DNA of 64,000 bases, taken from contig NZ_BDQM01000001.1 in NCBI RefSeq assembly GCF_002207865.1, positions 186,001 to 250,000 of the forward strand, read 5' to 3'. A program made the translations under genes and the position numbers. The notes under the pieces were generated by a model that saw nothing but the letters and a program-made list of their open reading frames with translations, did not search any database and was not told where the DNA came from. This document shows, piece after piece, positions 10,701-18,752 of this stretch; the stretch's first letter is position 1; every line of letters starts with the position of its first letter. The stretch is from Colwellia marinimaniae. Its GTDB lineage: Bacteria; Pseudomonadota; Gammaproteobacteria; Enterobacterales; Alteromonadaceae.

Positions 10701-11575
10701 GTGCTATTGTTGGTGTACAACCTTTTGGTGGTCGTGGCCTTTCTGGCACTGGCCCTAAAGCCGGTGGTCCAAACTACCTAACTCGTTTAGTCAAAGAAAA
10801 AGCCACGCCAGATACTCACGCCTTTAACTTTCCGGCAGAGAAAATTGCCACTTTAACGGGCAGTGCCGCTGAAAAGCATGAAGCAACACGCATAATGGAC
10901 AAAGCTAACTGGGTAGAGAAAGAGTGGCGCTCAACTGAGCTAATTACCCGAATTTCATGTGTACGTCAGTTACTTGCAAAGATTGCACACGTGGAAATTG
11001 TTGATGATTTAGCCGATGATTTAAACCGTACCTTAGCAGCCGCACGCTCACAGCTAATTAGTATTGAAAAACGCTTGAAAAATCCGCAAGAACTACCTGG
11101 ACCAACAGGTGAATCAAATATACTTTACTTAGAAAACCGCGGTAATATTATTTGTTATGCCGATGAAAAAGTTAGTTTCCACTTCTGGGTGCTATCTATA
11201 GTGACAGCGCTTGCTACGGGCAATACGGTAGTTACTGTTGTTTCTGACTTGTTCTACCAAGAAGCATTGGCCTTTAGAGACAAATTTATTACTACCGGCG
11301 CTGGTAAAGATGTTTTCCAAGTCGCTAAATTATGTCACTTAGAAACACTGCTTAGCCATCCAGCTTTATCGGGTGTGGTCGTTGATAGTCATTGTGAAAG
11401 TAAACACTATGTCAGTGAAAAATTAGCACAACGTGTTGGCGCTATTTTACCGGTAATAAGCTCTGAGTATTTTGATAATTTAATTCAGCGTTTATTGACG
11501 GAAAAAACCATCAGCATAGATACCACAGCTTCTGGAGGTAATACTTCACTAATGACTCTGGTTGAAGAGGACTAG
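7748..11575 (+). CDS. putA: bifunctional proline dehydrogenase / L-glutamate gamma-semialdehyde dehydrogenase
   Basis: PutA oxidises proline to glutamate in two steps, with FAD and then NAD+. I place the start at 7748, after TGAGGAAATAACC; the frame is open upstream to 7661 but without a ribosome site. The 1275-residue protein has the FAD barrel, ending in RIYAPVGHHEDL and the ENGANSSFV motif at about 453-483. The aldehyde dehydrogenase follows with SPWNFPLA (about 685), catalytic Glu in IAETGG (about 788) and catalytic Cys in GQRCSALR (about 820). It lacks the N-terminal ribbon-helix-helix DNA-binding domain and has a C-terminal extension of about 260 residues, so it looks like a type B PutA. 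A separate Lrp-type gene downstream probably regulates it. Confidence 0.95.
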   Translation: MLYTGSLITDCPIRQKIREFYRIDENVAVDHILPAAEVNVSARSRAWERARKMVLQIRQDQEGNGAIDALLNEYSLSSEEGVVLMCLAEALLRVPDKHTQDELIRDKISQGQWSSHLGASDSIFVNASSWGLLITGSMVDYADKRKKDQFGLLKKIIGRLGEPVIRTSMNYAMKIMGKQFVMGETIKAATVRAAIKEQQGYVYSYDMLGEGARTMADADRYLKAYQDAITAIGEVALASGKNDPRKVPGISIKLSAIHPRYEFSHKARVMAEIVPKLKALCLQAKQYNIGLTVDAEESERLEISLDIIEAVFSDSDLGDWQGFGIALQAYQKRAIFVVDWLRELTLRTKRKMMVRLVKGAYWDTEIKNAQKDGLSHFPVFTRKSSTDVSYHACANKLLEYRDTIYPQFATHNAYTAATIVELAGDDKEGFEFQCLHGMGDSLYDQIVREEGIQCRIYAPVGHHEDLLAYLVRRLLENGANSSFVNAIVDNSQPVENLLEDPVEKTLRLKVKYNNQITLPMDLYQGEGEQGRNNSKGLDLTDINEIMPLKAALDTWFVEHLLTESEVPEGAKAVRNPANRSEIIGFHQHASKDDMLAMIDKAETAFNTWSTTPVAERAELLGRVADIIERHMDELIALCIKEAGKVAQDGIDEVREAVDFCRYYAARAIELNDDERLTPRGVVLCISPWNFPLAIFLGQVAAAIATGNTVLAKPAEQTGLIALRTIELMKSVGLPENVVQVVIARGSAVGNTIIPDSRIQAVMFTGSTETGTLISQTLAERGGEQVPLIAETGGQNCMIVDSTALPEQVVDDVISSGFQSAGQRCSALRVLFLQEDIAEQVISMLQGALAELHVGNPAKLSTDIGPVIDQKALDALNAHADYMKSHGKLLYQCEFSDEVVAEDGHFFFAPRLYEIDDISVLKQEVFGPCVHIVRFKGNEIESVIDKINGTGFGLTMGIHTRIENRAIELAKLSRAGNIYINRNMIGAIVGVQPFGGRGLSGTGPKAGGPNYLTRLVKEKATPDTHAFNFPAEKIATLTGSAAEKHEATRIMDKANWVEKEWRSTELITRISCVRQLLAKIAHVEIVDDLADDLNRTLAAARSQLISIEKRLKNPQELPGPTGESNILYLENRGNIICYADEKVSFHFWVLSIVTALATGNTVVTVVSDLFYQEALAFRDKFITTGAGKDVFQVAKLCHLETLLSHPALSGVVVDSHCESKHYVSEKLAQRVGAILPVISSEYFDNLIQRLLTEKTISIDTTASGGNTSLMTLVEED

Positions 11576-11742
11576 TTATACCAGTTTCATTAATTAGGTG
11601 AGCTGTTTTATACGTAGGAAAAAAGACCAAATACAAGGCATTTATTTTTATAACTAGTTGTGCTAATTATTAAATAAATAACAACGTAGTTGGTGATTTT
11701 AACAAGTAGAAATGATCACATATTTAGTGAGGTTGGTATTAA
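11576..11742. repeat. MITE-like repeat A, directly after the putA stop codon
   Basis: A non-coding element of about 167 bp starts with TTATACCAGTTTCATTAAT and ends with an imperfect inverted copy (TTTAGTGAGGTTGGTATTAA). Its left end matches that of the second repeat at 11863, and both left ends fit the 12-base terminus TACCArTTTCATTAA. The interior is AT-rich and has no reading frame. It begins at the base after the putA stop codon and lies before the putA terminator, so it would form part of the putA mRNA. The MITE label is inferred from ends and size. Confidence 0.6.
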
Positions 11743-11773
11743 TTGCCATAACAACTTAGTTGTTAATTAACAT

Positions 11774-11818
11774 AAAACGCGAACGTTTACTGGCCAGTAA
11801 ACGTTCGCGTTTTTTTTT
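11774..11818 (+). terminator. strong rho-independent terminator of putA
   Basis: A perfect 20+20 bp palindrome centred at 11793/11794 (arms 11774-11793 and 11794-11813) is followed by a run of T. The core is GCGAACGTTTACTGG and its complement. It lies about 200 bp after the putA stop codon, beyond repeat A. Confidence 0.93.
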
Positions 11819-11862
11819 GTACTTGTGCTTTTTTTTGCTGAGGTTATGCTTTTACTAATATT

Positions 11863-12026
11863 AATACCAATTTCATTAAATTATTGCCCACTTGTGCGGG
11901 TTAACATACTCCAAGGCGGTGTTGCTCTCTATTGAGCAATAGCCAACTATTGCTCAAAAGAGCGCCTTGCTTTAATTTATTTTTCCTGTGCACAACAAGA
12001 TCACAAAGTTAATGAAACTGGTATAA
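11863..12026. repeat. MITE-like repeat B with internal hairpin, upstream of the Lrp gene
   Basis: An element of about 164 bp begins AATACCAATTTCATTAA and ends TTAATGAAACTGGTATAA, the inverted complement. The interior holds a long hairpin: CAAGGCG...CTCT...TTGAGCAATAG (about 11912-11942) pairs with CTATTGCTCAA...AGAG.CGCCTTG (about 11947-11970). It shares its terminal sequence with repeat A but not the interior. No coding frame is present. Its right end overlaps a TATAAT hexamer 41 bp before the Lrp-type gene. Confidence 0.7.
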
Positions 12027-12027
12027 T
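12000..12027 (+). promoter_or_regulatory. possible sigma70-type promoter at the right end of repeat B
   Basis: TATAAT at 12022-12027 is preceded, with a 16-base spacer, by ATCACA (12000-12005), a 4/6 match to TTGACA. The start codon of the Lrp-type gene is at 12068. The -10 hexamer is made by the terminal GGTATAA of the repeat plus the next base. This is read from hexamers only and is tentative. Confidence 0.4.
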
Positions 12028-12067
12028 ATGGCAATATTAACAATAGCCCCTATTAAATCATGCTGAT

Positions 12068-12544
12068 ATGACTATTAACAAAATAAAGCCCCTAGACCGT
12101 ATCGATAAGGTCATTTTATCTACGCTACAAGCCGATGGCAGAATTTCAAATGTTGAGTTAGCTAAAAAGGTTAACTTGAGTGCCAGTCCTTGTTTAGATC
12201 GTGTCAGACGCTTAGAAAACGAAGGTTATATTGAGCGTTATGGCGCCTTGTTATGTGCGAGTAAACTCAATTACGGTATGACAGCTTTTGTGCAAGTTAC
12301 CCTAAACCGTACTACCTCAGATACCTTCAAACTATTTAAAAATGCCGTGGTAACCATTAAAGAAGTGGTTGAATGTCATTTGATTGCCGGTGGTTATGAC
12401 TACCTGTTGAAAATTCGTTTTGCTGATATGGAAGGTTACCGCCTGGTATTAGAAAAAATTGCCGACTTACCAGCCATAGCGCAAACGAGTACTTACATGG
12501 TGACAGAGCATATTAAGCATGACAGTGGTGTACCGTTAGACTAG
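12068..12544 (+). CDS. Lrp/AsnC-family transcriptional regulator, probable putA regulator
   Basis: This DNA-binding protein of the leucine-responsive family usually senses an amino acid through its C-terminal domain. The 158 residues comprise an N-terminal winged helix-turn-helix (IDKVILSTLQADGRISNVEL, then SPCLDRVRRLE, about 12-60) and a C-terminal RAM/AsnC effector domain (about 75-150, with VVECHLIAGGYDYLLKI). Length is typical. It follows putA on the same strand behind a terminator and two repeats, so it is transcribed separately. As this PutA has no DNA-binding domain of its own, a PutR-like proline-responsive role is the best guess, from context only. Confidence 0.88.
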   Translation: MTINKIKPLDRIDKVILSTLQADGRISNVELAKKVNLSASPCLDRVRRLENEGYIERYGALLCASKLNYGMTAFVQVTLNRTTSDTFKLFKNAVVTIKEVVECHLIAGGYDYLLKIRFADMEGYRLVLEKIADLPAIAQTSTYMVTEHIKHDSGVPLD

Positions 12545-12659
12545 CTTGATTTAGGGTAATTACCTGATTTTAAGATGAAATTAATATTGTTAAGCGCAAG
12601 TAGCTTTGCTATATATTTAAGGTCTAGACTTTTTAAATAACGTATCTCAAGGAGCTACT

Positions 12660-13502
12660 ATGAACGCACATGATTATGCATTACAAGCTAATGGCTCGTT
12701 TGCTCTGCCAGATGCCTGCTTTAAAGTAAAAGCCTTAATGGCCGATGACAGCGCGCAAATTGCTGACTTTGCCGATATTATTGGAATTGATCCCTCCATG
12801 ACTTCGCGACTATTACAAATAGCCAACAGTGCTATTTATAGTTTTCCAGGTGAAATTAGTACTATCTCGCGCGCGATTACCATCATTGGCACACAAGCTA
12901 TTTATAATATGATGTTGGTCGATGTTGCCGCTTCAGCTTTTAAGCACTTTGCCAATCAAGCCATTGACTTAAAACGCTTTTGGCGGATGAGTGTTTATTG
13001 TGGTCTGGCTTCTAAAAACCTTGCTATTAGTTCAGGAAAGCGTGATATTGAGCGCTTATTTATTGCCGGCTTATTACAAAATTTTGGCGAGTTATTGGTT
13101 GCTAAACTAAACCCTGAACTGGCTCAGCGTTGTGAGAAATATAATAAAGATCAGCTGCCTTGGCAGTTGCAAGAGCTGGCCTTAGGTTTTACCTATACCG
13201 ATGTGTCAGCAGATTTACTAAAAATTTGGCAACTCCCTGAAAAAATTATTTTACCTATTCGCCACTTTCATGCTGCCTCAAGTATTGAAATAAATCAAGA
13301 TGTCAAAATTTTGAATTTAGCTTCCCGGCTGGCGTTAATTGATAGCCACAGTGATGAGTTTTCTTATGATGATGTGATTGATGAATCTTTATGTCGGTCA
13401 CTGGGTTTATCTACTGAAGATCTAGCGCAAGCAGCTGAGTATGCTGAAAAAGAAGCGACCAGTATTTTATCTATTATGAATCCAAAACTTTTTTCTAGAT
13501 AA
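12660..13502 (+). CDS. HDOD domain signalling protein (copy 1)
   Basis: HDOD domains are HD-related helical folds without the metal-binding residues; they act in bacterial signalling and gene control. The 280-residue protein is almost all HDOD: FADIIGIDPSMTSRLLQIAN (about 38-57), ISRAITIIGTQAIYNMM (about 69-85) and GLLQNFGELLV, where a true HD protein would have H and D. There is no receiver, GGDEF or membrane part. The start follows AAGGAGCT seven bases before the ATG. A paralogue lies at 21437-22288 with closely matching layout (LPW near 170, then GFTY). Confidence 0.85.
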   Translation: MNAHDYALQANGSFALPDACFKVKALMADDSAQIADFADIIGIDPSMTSRLLQIANSAIYSFPGEISTISRAITIIGTQAIYNMMLVDVAASAFKHFANQAIDLKRFWRMSVYCGLASKNLAISSGKRDIERLFIAGLLQNFGELLVAKLNPELAQRCEKYNKDQLPWQLQELALGFTYTDVSADLLKIWQLPEKIILPIRHFHAASSIEINQDVKILNLASRLALIDSHSDEFSYDDVIDESLCRSLGLSTEDLAQAAEYAEKEATSILSIMNPKLFSR

Positions 13503-13598
13503 TTCATCTAGGCTCAGTGAGTATTTATGGCACTGAGCTAATGATTCTCTGCGTTTTTGACTAATAAATAATCAGCGTTGATTTTTAGCCTTTACTTT

Positions 13599-14495
13599 TC
13601 AATGGTCATTTTTTAGTGGTATTTGCACTTGAAACACGGCTTGATAAGCTTGATTAAAGTTGACTAAATCTTTACTGGCCAAATAACGCGTGTGTGCCTG
13701 ATAAAACGGATAACTAAGATAAAGCTTTTGTAGTGATTGATTAATATCGTTGATAACTTGCTGGCCTAAAGGGCCTTTATGACAAGCGACATAACCAACA
13801 ATATAACCAGGAGAACCCGCGATTGCTACTGAGGCTAGTGGCCAGGCGGTTGAAGAATGTTTTAACGCTTTATTGACACTTACCGGATAATCAACGATGT
13901 AGTCTATTCGCTCTTTTAATAGCATTTTAACTAGGGAAGTTGTCGCTTCACCACCACTCCTAATCACTAGGTTATGTGGCGGTAAAGTAGCGATTTGTTT
14001 ATCTAAGAACATCCCCAAAGAGCGGCCTGCATCAATGCCTAAGGTATAGGTAGATTTACCGGTAAATAACGCCGCTAATGATTTTAAGCGCTTATTATTA
14101 TCAAGGGCGTTTGTGGGTAAAATGCTAGATGCGTCCCTCTTTTTATAATATAGGCGTAAATTCAGTGCAATATTAAGCGGTGAACTATAAATATTATCTT
14201 TTAGTCGCTCAGGTGTTTTAATCCGGTTAGGTGCGCAACTGTTGGGCAGTTTTTTTAATAAGCGCGCAATACTTGGGCTTTGGGCAAACTCAAGGTTAAA
14301 TTGGTATTGAGGTAAGGAAGCCAGTAATAAGCGGGTGGTATCTATTACCATAGAACTTGGCACATTCGAGTTTTTAATTGACTGAATATAGTCCTTGGCA
14401 TCGTCGCTGAACCAGTATATCTTCTTTTGCGCATTACTCGTTGGGCAATAGCAACAAAAAGATAACAAGGTGATAATGATGAGCGAATTTTTCAT
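13599..14495 (-). CDS. periplasmic solute-binding-like protein, function unknown
   Basis: This is a 298-residue exported protein with a signal peptide ending near SNA (about residue 22). The rest resembles the two-lobed extracellular solute-binding fold (SBP bacterial type 3) seen in uncharacterised proteins of marine gammaproteobacteria, with YTLGIDAGRSLG and LLKERIDYIVDYP as typical blocks. There is no transporter gene beside it, so it may be a stand-alone sensor or binding protein rather than part of an ABC importer. The ligand is unknown. The nearest genes are the HDOD gene (convergent) and the NSS transporter (divergent). Confidence 0.7.
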   Translation of the reverse strand: MKNSLIIITLLSFCCYCPTSNAQKKIYWFSDDAKDYIQSIKNSNVPSSMVIDTTRLLLASLPQYQFNLEFAQSPSIARLLKKLPNSCAPNRIKTPERLKDNIYSSPLNIALNLRLYYKKRDASSILPTNALDNNKRLKSLAALFTGKSTYTLGIDAGRSLGMFLDKQIATLPPHNLVIRSGGEATTSLVKMLLKERIDYIVDYPVSVNKALKHSSTAWPLASVAIAGSPGYIVGYVACHKGPLGQQVINDINQSLQKLYLSYPFYQAHTRYLASKDLVNFNQAYQAVFQVQIPLKNDH

Positions 14496-14727
14496 TAAAT
14501 GTCTGACCTAAAAATTAGTTATCTGTGTTTTACCTGAGAACAGTTCAAAAAGCTAACAAGTGACCTGCTCTATTTGAGTGTGTAATCAAGAATATACACA
14601 GTGCCACTTTGGTATTTTCTTGGTAAAAGCAAAGCTTAGCTAAAAACAAGACAAAGTTACTAAAGCTTGTTAGCATCGAGAGTGCAGTTTAATCACGTTA
14701 TCATAATAATTATAAAAAAGGGTAAGT

Positions 14728-16152
14728 ATGTCGGCTTCTAGAGAGCACTTTAGCTCACGAATGGGATTTATATTAGCGGCCGCAGGCTCTGCGGTGGGTA
14801 TTGGTAATTTAGTCGGTTTTCCGGTTAATGCCGCGAAAAATGGTGGCGGAGCTTTTTTGCTGCTGTATGCGCTTTTTGTATTTTTTATTTGTTTACCGGT
14901 AATGATTGCTGAAATGGCCGTTGGTCGTAACACGGCAAAAGAACCTGTCGGCGCATTTAAAACCTTAAGCCATGGTAGTAAATTTTGGGGTGCTGCTGGT
15001 TTTTTAGGGGTGTTAACTCCCTTTATGATTGCTGTTTTTTATATGGTGATTACGGTCTGGATATTTGGTTACATAGTGTTAACTTTAATGGGACATTTAG
15101 ATTTCCTAGCAAGTGATGCTGGTTTTGGTGTGTTTATTAATAGCCCTTACTTGTATATTGCTTTGGTAGCAGTAGCAGGGATTGTCAGCTTTATACTTGC
15201 TGCAGGGGTAAAAGATGGTATTGAAAAAGCCGCTAAAATTTTAATGCCGACGTTACTGGTGATGCTTATCATCATGGTTATCTTTGTCTTAACCCTTGAT
15301 AATGCCATGGCCGGAGTGGCCTTCTTCTTGGTGCCAGATCTGAGCAAGATAACGCCGAGCGTGGTTAATGGCGCCCTATCCCAGGCCTTTTTCTCCTTGT
15401 CTTTAGGTATGGGGATTTTACTGACCTACGGCTCTTATATAAATAAAGAAACTAATATTCCAAATTCTGCCAAGTTGGTTGCGATTACTGATACTGCCGT
15501 GGCATTTATTGCCGGCTTAATGATTCTACCGGCGGTATTTTCATTTAACCCTGATATCGATCCCAGTGAGTTGAGTGACAGTTCAGTCTCCTTAATATTT
15601 ACTTTTTTACCGAAAATATTTTTAGCGCTGCAAACATCAATTGGTTATGTTGGTGCCAGTGCAGTGGCGGCATTCTTCTTCTTATTAGTCTTTTTTGCTG
15701 CTATCACCTCCTTAGTCTCTATTATCGAAGTACCTGTGTCCTACTTGGTTACTGAGAAAAAACAAACCCGTAAAAAAGCCTTAGGTTATTTAACCGTTAC
15801 TGCTGGAGTATTAACTTTATTTGCCACAGCATCCTTCGGTATGGTGCCATTTTTTACTGAGTTCACTTCCTATGCTGGCAGCACTAAGTCATTTTTTGAT
15901 GTTATTTATGATGTTTTCTACGATACTATTTTACCGTTAAATGGCTTTTTATTGTGTGTGTTTGTTAGTTATCGCTGGAAGAAGAAGCAATTATCTGCAG
16001 AGTTAAGTATTGGTAATGAAAACTATAAGGGCTCATGGGTGGAAAAATATATTAACTTCTCACTGGGTACTTTTATCCCTGCCGTGGTCTTACTTATTTT
16101 CATTAATACCGTAGCGACAAAATTTTTCGCGGTCAGCTTATTTGGTTTCTAG
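14728..16152 (+). CDS. sodium-dependent transporter, NSS/SNF family
   Basis: This inner-membrane symporter of the neurotransmitter:sodium family (LeuT fold) would import an amino acid or related compound with Na+. The 474 residues show about 11-12 hydrophobic helices. The first helix carries the family signature GFILAAAGSAVGIGNLVGFP with the unwound Na+/substrate site, followed by KNGGGAFLLLY. The start follows GGGTAAG. A terminator lies just downstream (16174-16210). The substrate cannot be read from the sequence. A Na+-coupled uptake system fits a marine host. Confidence 0.92.
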   Translation: MSASREHFSSRMGFILAAAGSAVGIGNLVGFPVNAAKNGGGAFLLLYALFVFFICLPVMIAEMAVGRNTAKEPVGAFKTLSHGSKFWGAAGFLGVLTPFMIAVFYMVITVWIFGYIVLTLMGHLDFLASDAGFGVFINSPYLYIALVAVAGIVSFILAAGVKDGIEKAAKILMPTLLVMLIIMVIFVLTLDNAMAGVAFFLVPDLSKITPSVVNGALSQAFFSLSLGMGILLTYGSYINKETNIPNSAKLVAITDTAVAFIAGLMILPAVFSFNPDIDPSELSDSSVSLIFTFLPKIFLALQTSIGYVGASAVAAFFFLLVFFAAITSLVSIIEVPVSYLVTEKKQTRKKALGYLTVTAGVLTLFATASFGMVPFFTEFTSYAGSTKSFFDVIYDVFYDTILPLNGFLLCVFVSYRWKKKQLSAELSIGNENYKGSWVEKYINFSLGTFIPAVVLLIFINTVATKFFAVSLFGF

Positions 16153-16173
16153 TTAAACGCTCTAACCGATTTC

Positions 16174-16210
16174 AACGCCCATTAGTAAATGTTACTATTG
16201 GGCGTTTTTT
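16174..16210 (+). terminator. rho-independent terminator of the NSS transporter gene
   Basis: Inverted repeat AACGCCCATTAGTA / TTACTATTGGGCGTT with a short AATG loop, then TTTTTT. It lies 22 bp after the stop codon. Confidence 0.85.
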
Positions 16211-16236
16211 ATTATTAATTAATCGATAACTTAACC

Positions 16237-17136
16237 ATGATAGAACATATTACCGCCACTGACTTTACCGACGCGCAAAGACTATTTCATGGTCGAGGCC
16301 ATGCCTTTGCTAACTTAAACCACGTTAATGTTGACTGGTTATCTCCCGTTGTGCTTATCACCTTATATCAAGCGGTAGATAGCAAGTGGCTGGCGGAACA
16401 AGCGAGTGCCTTAAAATCATTGATTAAAGAATGTCGCTCGGTGCAAGTACAGCACCGCTATGAAAAGTTCGCCCCGACAGAGTTGTTATTAGGGGAGCCA
16501 GTAAGTAATACGATTGTCAGCGAGCAGGGGCTTAATTATCATATCGAATTTGGCAAGGCACAAAATACTGGCTTGTTTTTGGATATGAGTAACGGCCGAA
16601 CGTGGTTAAGGCAGCATGCCCAGGGAAAAAATGTCCTTAATCTCTTTGCTTATACGTGTGCATTCTCGGTCAGTGCCATCGCTGGTGGCGCCAGCAAAAC
16701 CGTTAATATAGATTTAAGTAAAGCGTCATTAAGTAGGGGGAGGGAAAACCACCAGCTTAATCATTTGGCGAAAAAACAAGGTAAAAAAATAATTTTTGAA
16801 GGCGTTGATATATTCAAATCAAATAGTCGCATTAAAAAATATGGTCCCTACGATATTTTAGTGTGCGATCCTCCTTCATTTCAAAAAGGTAGTGTTAATA
16901 TCGAGCGTGATTACGCTAAAATAATCCGCCGTATTCCACAATGGCTCAATGCTGGAGCTAGCTTGATGTTATGTTTAAACTCCCCCGATTTAGATGAAAA
17001 CTTTTTAAAAGCAGAAGTGGCGCGTGAATGCCCAGATTGTCAATTTGAGCAGCGCCTCGATAACCCCGAAGTTTTTAAAGAAGCACATCAGGGTAAAGGT
17101 CTTAAAGTGCTGATTTTTACTTATCAACCAAGCTAA
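16237..17136 (+). CDS. class I SAM-dependent methyltransferase, RlmI/RlmK-like
   Basis: This is a probable rRNA methyltransferase of the group that includes RlmI and the RlmK half of RlmKL. The 299-residue protein has a short N-terminal part and the FGKAQNTGLFLD motif. SAM motif I follows as VLNLFAYTCAFSVSAIAGGA (about 132-151), an acidic residue in NIDLS, and motif IV CDPPSFQKG (about 210). It lacks the N-terminal PUA domain of RlmI, which is about 400 residues long. The target base is not predictable. Its last 20 bp overlap the 3' end of the convergent DNA ligase gene. Confidence 0.82.
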   Translation: MIEHITATDFTDAQRLFHGRGHAFANLNHVNVDWLSPVVLITLYQAVDSKWLAEQASALKSLIKECRSVQVQHRYEKFAPTELLLGEPVSNTIVSEQGLNYHIEFGKAQNTGLFLDMSNGRTWLRQHAQGKNVLNLFAYTCAFSVSAIAGGASKTVNIDLSKASLSRGRENHQLNHLAKKQGKKIIFEGVDIFKSNSRIKKYGPYDILVCDPPSFQKGSVNIERDYAKIIRRIPQWLNAGASLMLCLNSPDLDENFLKAEVARECPDCQFEQRLDNPEVFKEAHQGKGLKVLIFTYQPS

Positions 17137-18055
17137 CAATGTCACTGGCTTTAGGGTTATCTTTGTGGGCAATGGCCTTTATCCGCCAAAAACGGGCAAA
17201 TCTTGGGATACCCGCTTGTGTTAAACCGTTGTACTTAAAGGTGATGGTAGTGCCAATTCCTGGTGGATGGGCACGTTGGTAATCACTAAAGCCCGAGCCT
17301 ATCTTAAAAATAATGCCATTGACTGTTTTAACTTCAATGGCACCAAGCTGTCCTTGATACTTACCTTTACCCTTAGTATGAGCAATGACGATAGCCTCGG
17401 CATCTTGATGTTTTTTCAGTTTCATTAACGCTGGGTTTCGGCCTACTCGATAGTGGGCACTGGCAAGGTGTAGCATAAGCCCTTCACCTTGAGCGGTGAC
17501 CACGTCATGCAATTTATCCTCAAGGGTATTTATGCTGTTAACGCGCACTTGGCTGATCATAGCTAAATAGGGCGATGGCACTTGTATTAATAAAGCCCGC
17601 ATTTTTTTAACTCGTTTAGCAAAGTCTCCTTGGTATGCTGGCAGATCAAACATCATAAAGCGGACGTTTCGCCAACAGCTAATCGTTTTGTTTTCTTCTG
17701 CTTGTCGTTTGCTAACACAGGAAAGTAATGGCTGAAATTGACCTCGTGCTATCCATAACTCACCATCAATAGGGTAGGTCGGCCAATACTGGCTGAACCA
17801 ATGCGGGCTATTTATTAAATTACCTTGGCGGGTGATTAGTTGTTTACCATCCCAGTAACCGCGTACACCATCAAGTTTTTCAGAAACAAAATACTGACTT
17901 ATATCTGCTACTTCTTGGTAACTTACACCATGCTGTAAGTTAGGTTTAGTTGGCTTATGCTGTTGTTGCTCAGCTAGCGGACTTTGTTGTGCTTTTAAGG
18001 GATAGCAGCTTATTAAAAAGAGTGTAAAGAAAATCAGTAAACTATATGTCTGCAT
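17117..18055 (-). CDS. exported minimal ATP-dependent DNA ligase (LigE-like)
   Basis: This enzyme would seal DNA nicks using ATP, outside the cytoplasm. The 312-residue protein has an N-terminal signal sequence; LISC at about 15-18 fits a lipobox, and KAQ just after could be a signal peptidase I site. The nucleotidyltransferase core carries motif I with the AMP-accepting lysine (SEKLDGVRGYW), motif III MMFDLP, motif IV EGLMLH and motif V MKLKKHQDAEA, then a small OB fold. This matches small bacterial ATP ligases with leader peptides. I start at ATG 18055, seven bases after GGAGG. The 3' end overlaps the convergent methyltransferase gene. Confidence 0.87.
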   Translation of the reverse strand: MQTYSLLIFFTLFLISCYPLKAQQSPLAEQQQHKPTKPNLQHGVSYQEVADISQYFVSEKLDGVRGYWDGKQLITRQGNLINSPHWFSQYWPTYPIDGELWIARGQFQPLLSCVSKRQAEENKTISCWRNVRFMMFDLPAYQGDFAKRVKKMRALLIQVPSPYLAMISQVRVNSINTLEDKLHDVVTAQGEGLMLHLASAHYRVGRNPALMKLKKHQDAEAIVIAHTKGKGKYQGQLGAIEVKTVNGIIFKIGSGFSDYQRAHPPGIGTTITFKYNGLTQAGIPRFARFWRIKAIAHKDNPKASDIVSLVDK

Positions 18056-18190
18056 CACTAACCTCCGTGTATCGTGACCTTGGTAAAAAGTAAAGTCTAG
18101 TCTATATTTTAAAAATGAATACCTTAATGATTAATACCAAGTGGCTGAGCTTTATGTGCTGTCGTTAACTAGGTTAGCAAGGATGCTAGG

Positions 18191-18739
18191 ATGAAAATAA
18201 TTACTTACCCTACTGTTATTTATACCTTTATCGCGGTGTTGCTTTTAACATTTAGCGCGTCTACAGCAGCTAAAAAAAGATGTAAACCTTTATTGGCAAA
18301 GCTCCATCATATTCAAACCATGCAGCGTAAAGGCTACTCTTTAAAGAGAGGTGAAACTTTACGTGTTAAAGAGGATAAAGCGAGAGATAAATGGTGGCAG
18401 TGTGAACATAGCTCTTTGGCGTCATTTAAGGTGAAATATGGCAAAATAAATAAAAAGTCAAAAAAGCAGTCAAAGAAAAAGAAACTGGCGAAGAACAGCA
18501 TTCATTACAGCCAAATGAAGATAAAAAGGTCCCAGTTAGTAAATAAAGTGGCAAGGTTTAATCAAGGCAGTGCGATTGTAATCAAAGCAAAATATCAAGG
18601 AGATAAGAAATGGGCTTGGTTGCAGTTTTATCAGCAACCCATTAAGTGCCAGCGTCCCAAAAATCTCAATGTTTTTGCTTATTGCAGTGAAGATAAACAA
18701 CAACAACAAGGTGTATTTGAACAAAAGTACAACCGGTAA
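18191..18739 (+). CDS. exported lysine-rich protein, function unknown
   Basis: This 182-residue protein has a clear signal peptide (hydrophobic to about residue 26, SASTAA). The mature part is very basic: a run of lysines and serines near 93-106, and lysine throughout. Cysteines at CKPLL, QCEH, IKCQ and YCSE suggest disulfides. No known domain is recognised. It stands alone between the exported DNA ligase (divergent) and the DUF3581-like gene (convergent). A nucleic acid- or polyanion-binding role would fit the charge, but that is a guess. Confidence 0.65.
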   Translation: MKIITYPTVIYTFIAVLLLTFSASTAAKKRCKPLLAKLHHIQTMQRKGYSLKRGETLRVKEDKARDKWWQCEHSSLASFKVKYGKINKKSKKQSKKKKLAKNSIHYSQMKIKRSQLVNKVARFNQGSAIVIKAKYQGDKKWAWLQFYQQPIKCQRPKNLNVFAYCSEDKQQQQGVFEQKYNR

Positions 18740-18752
18740 TTAACTGACCCGT

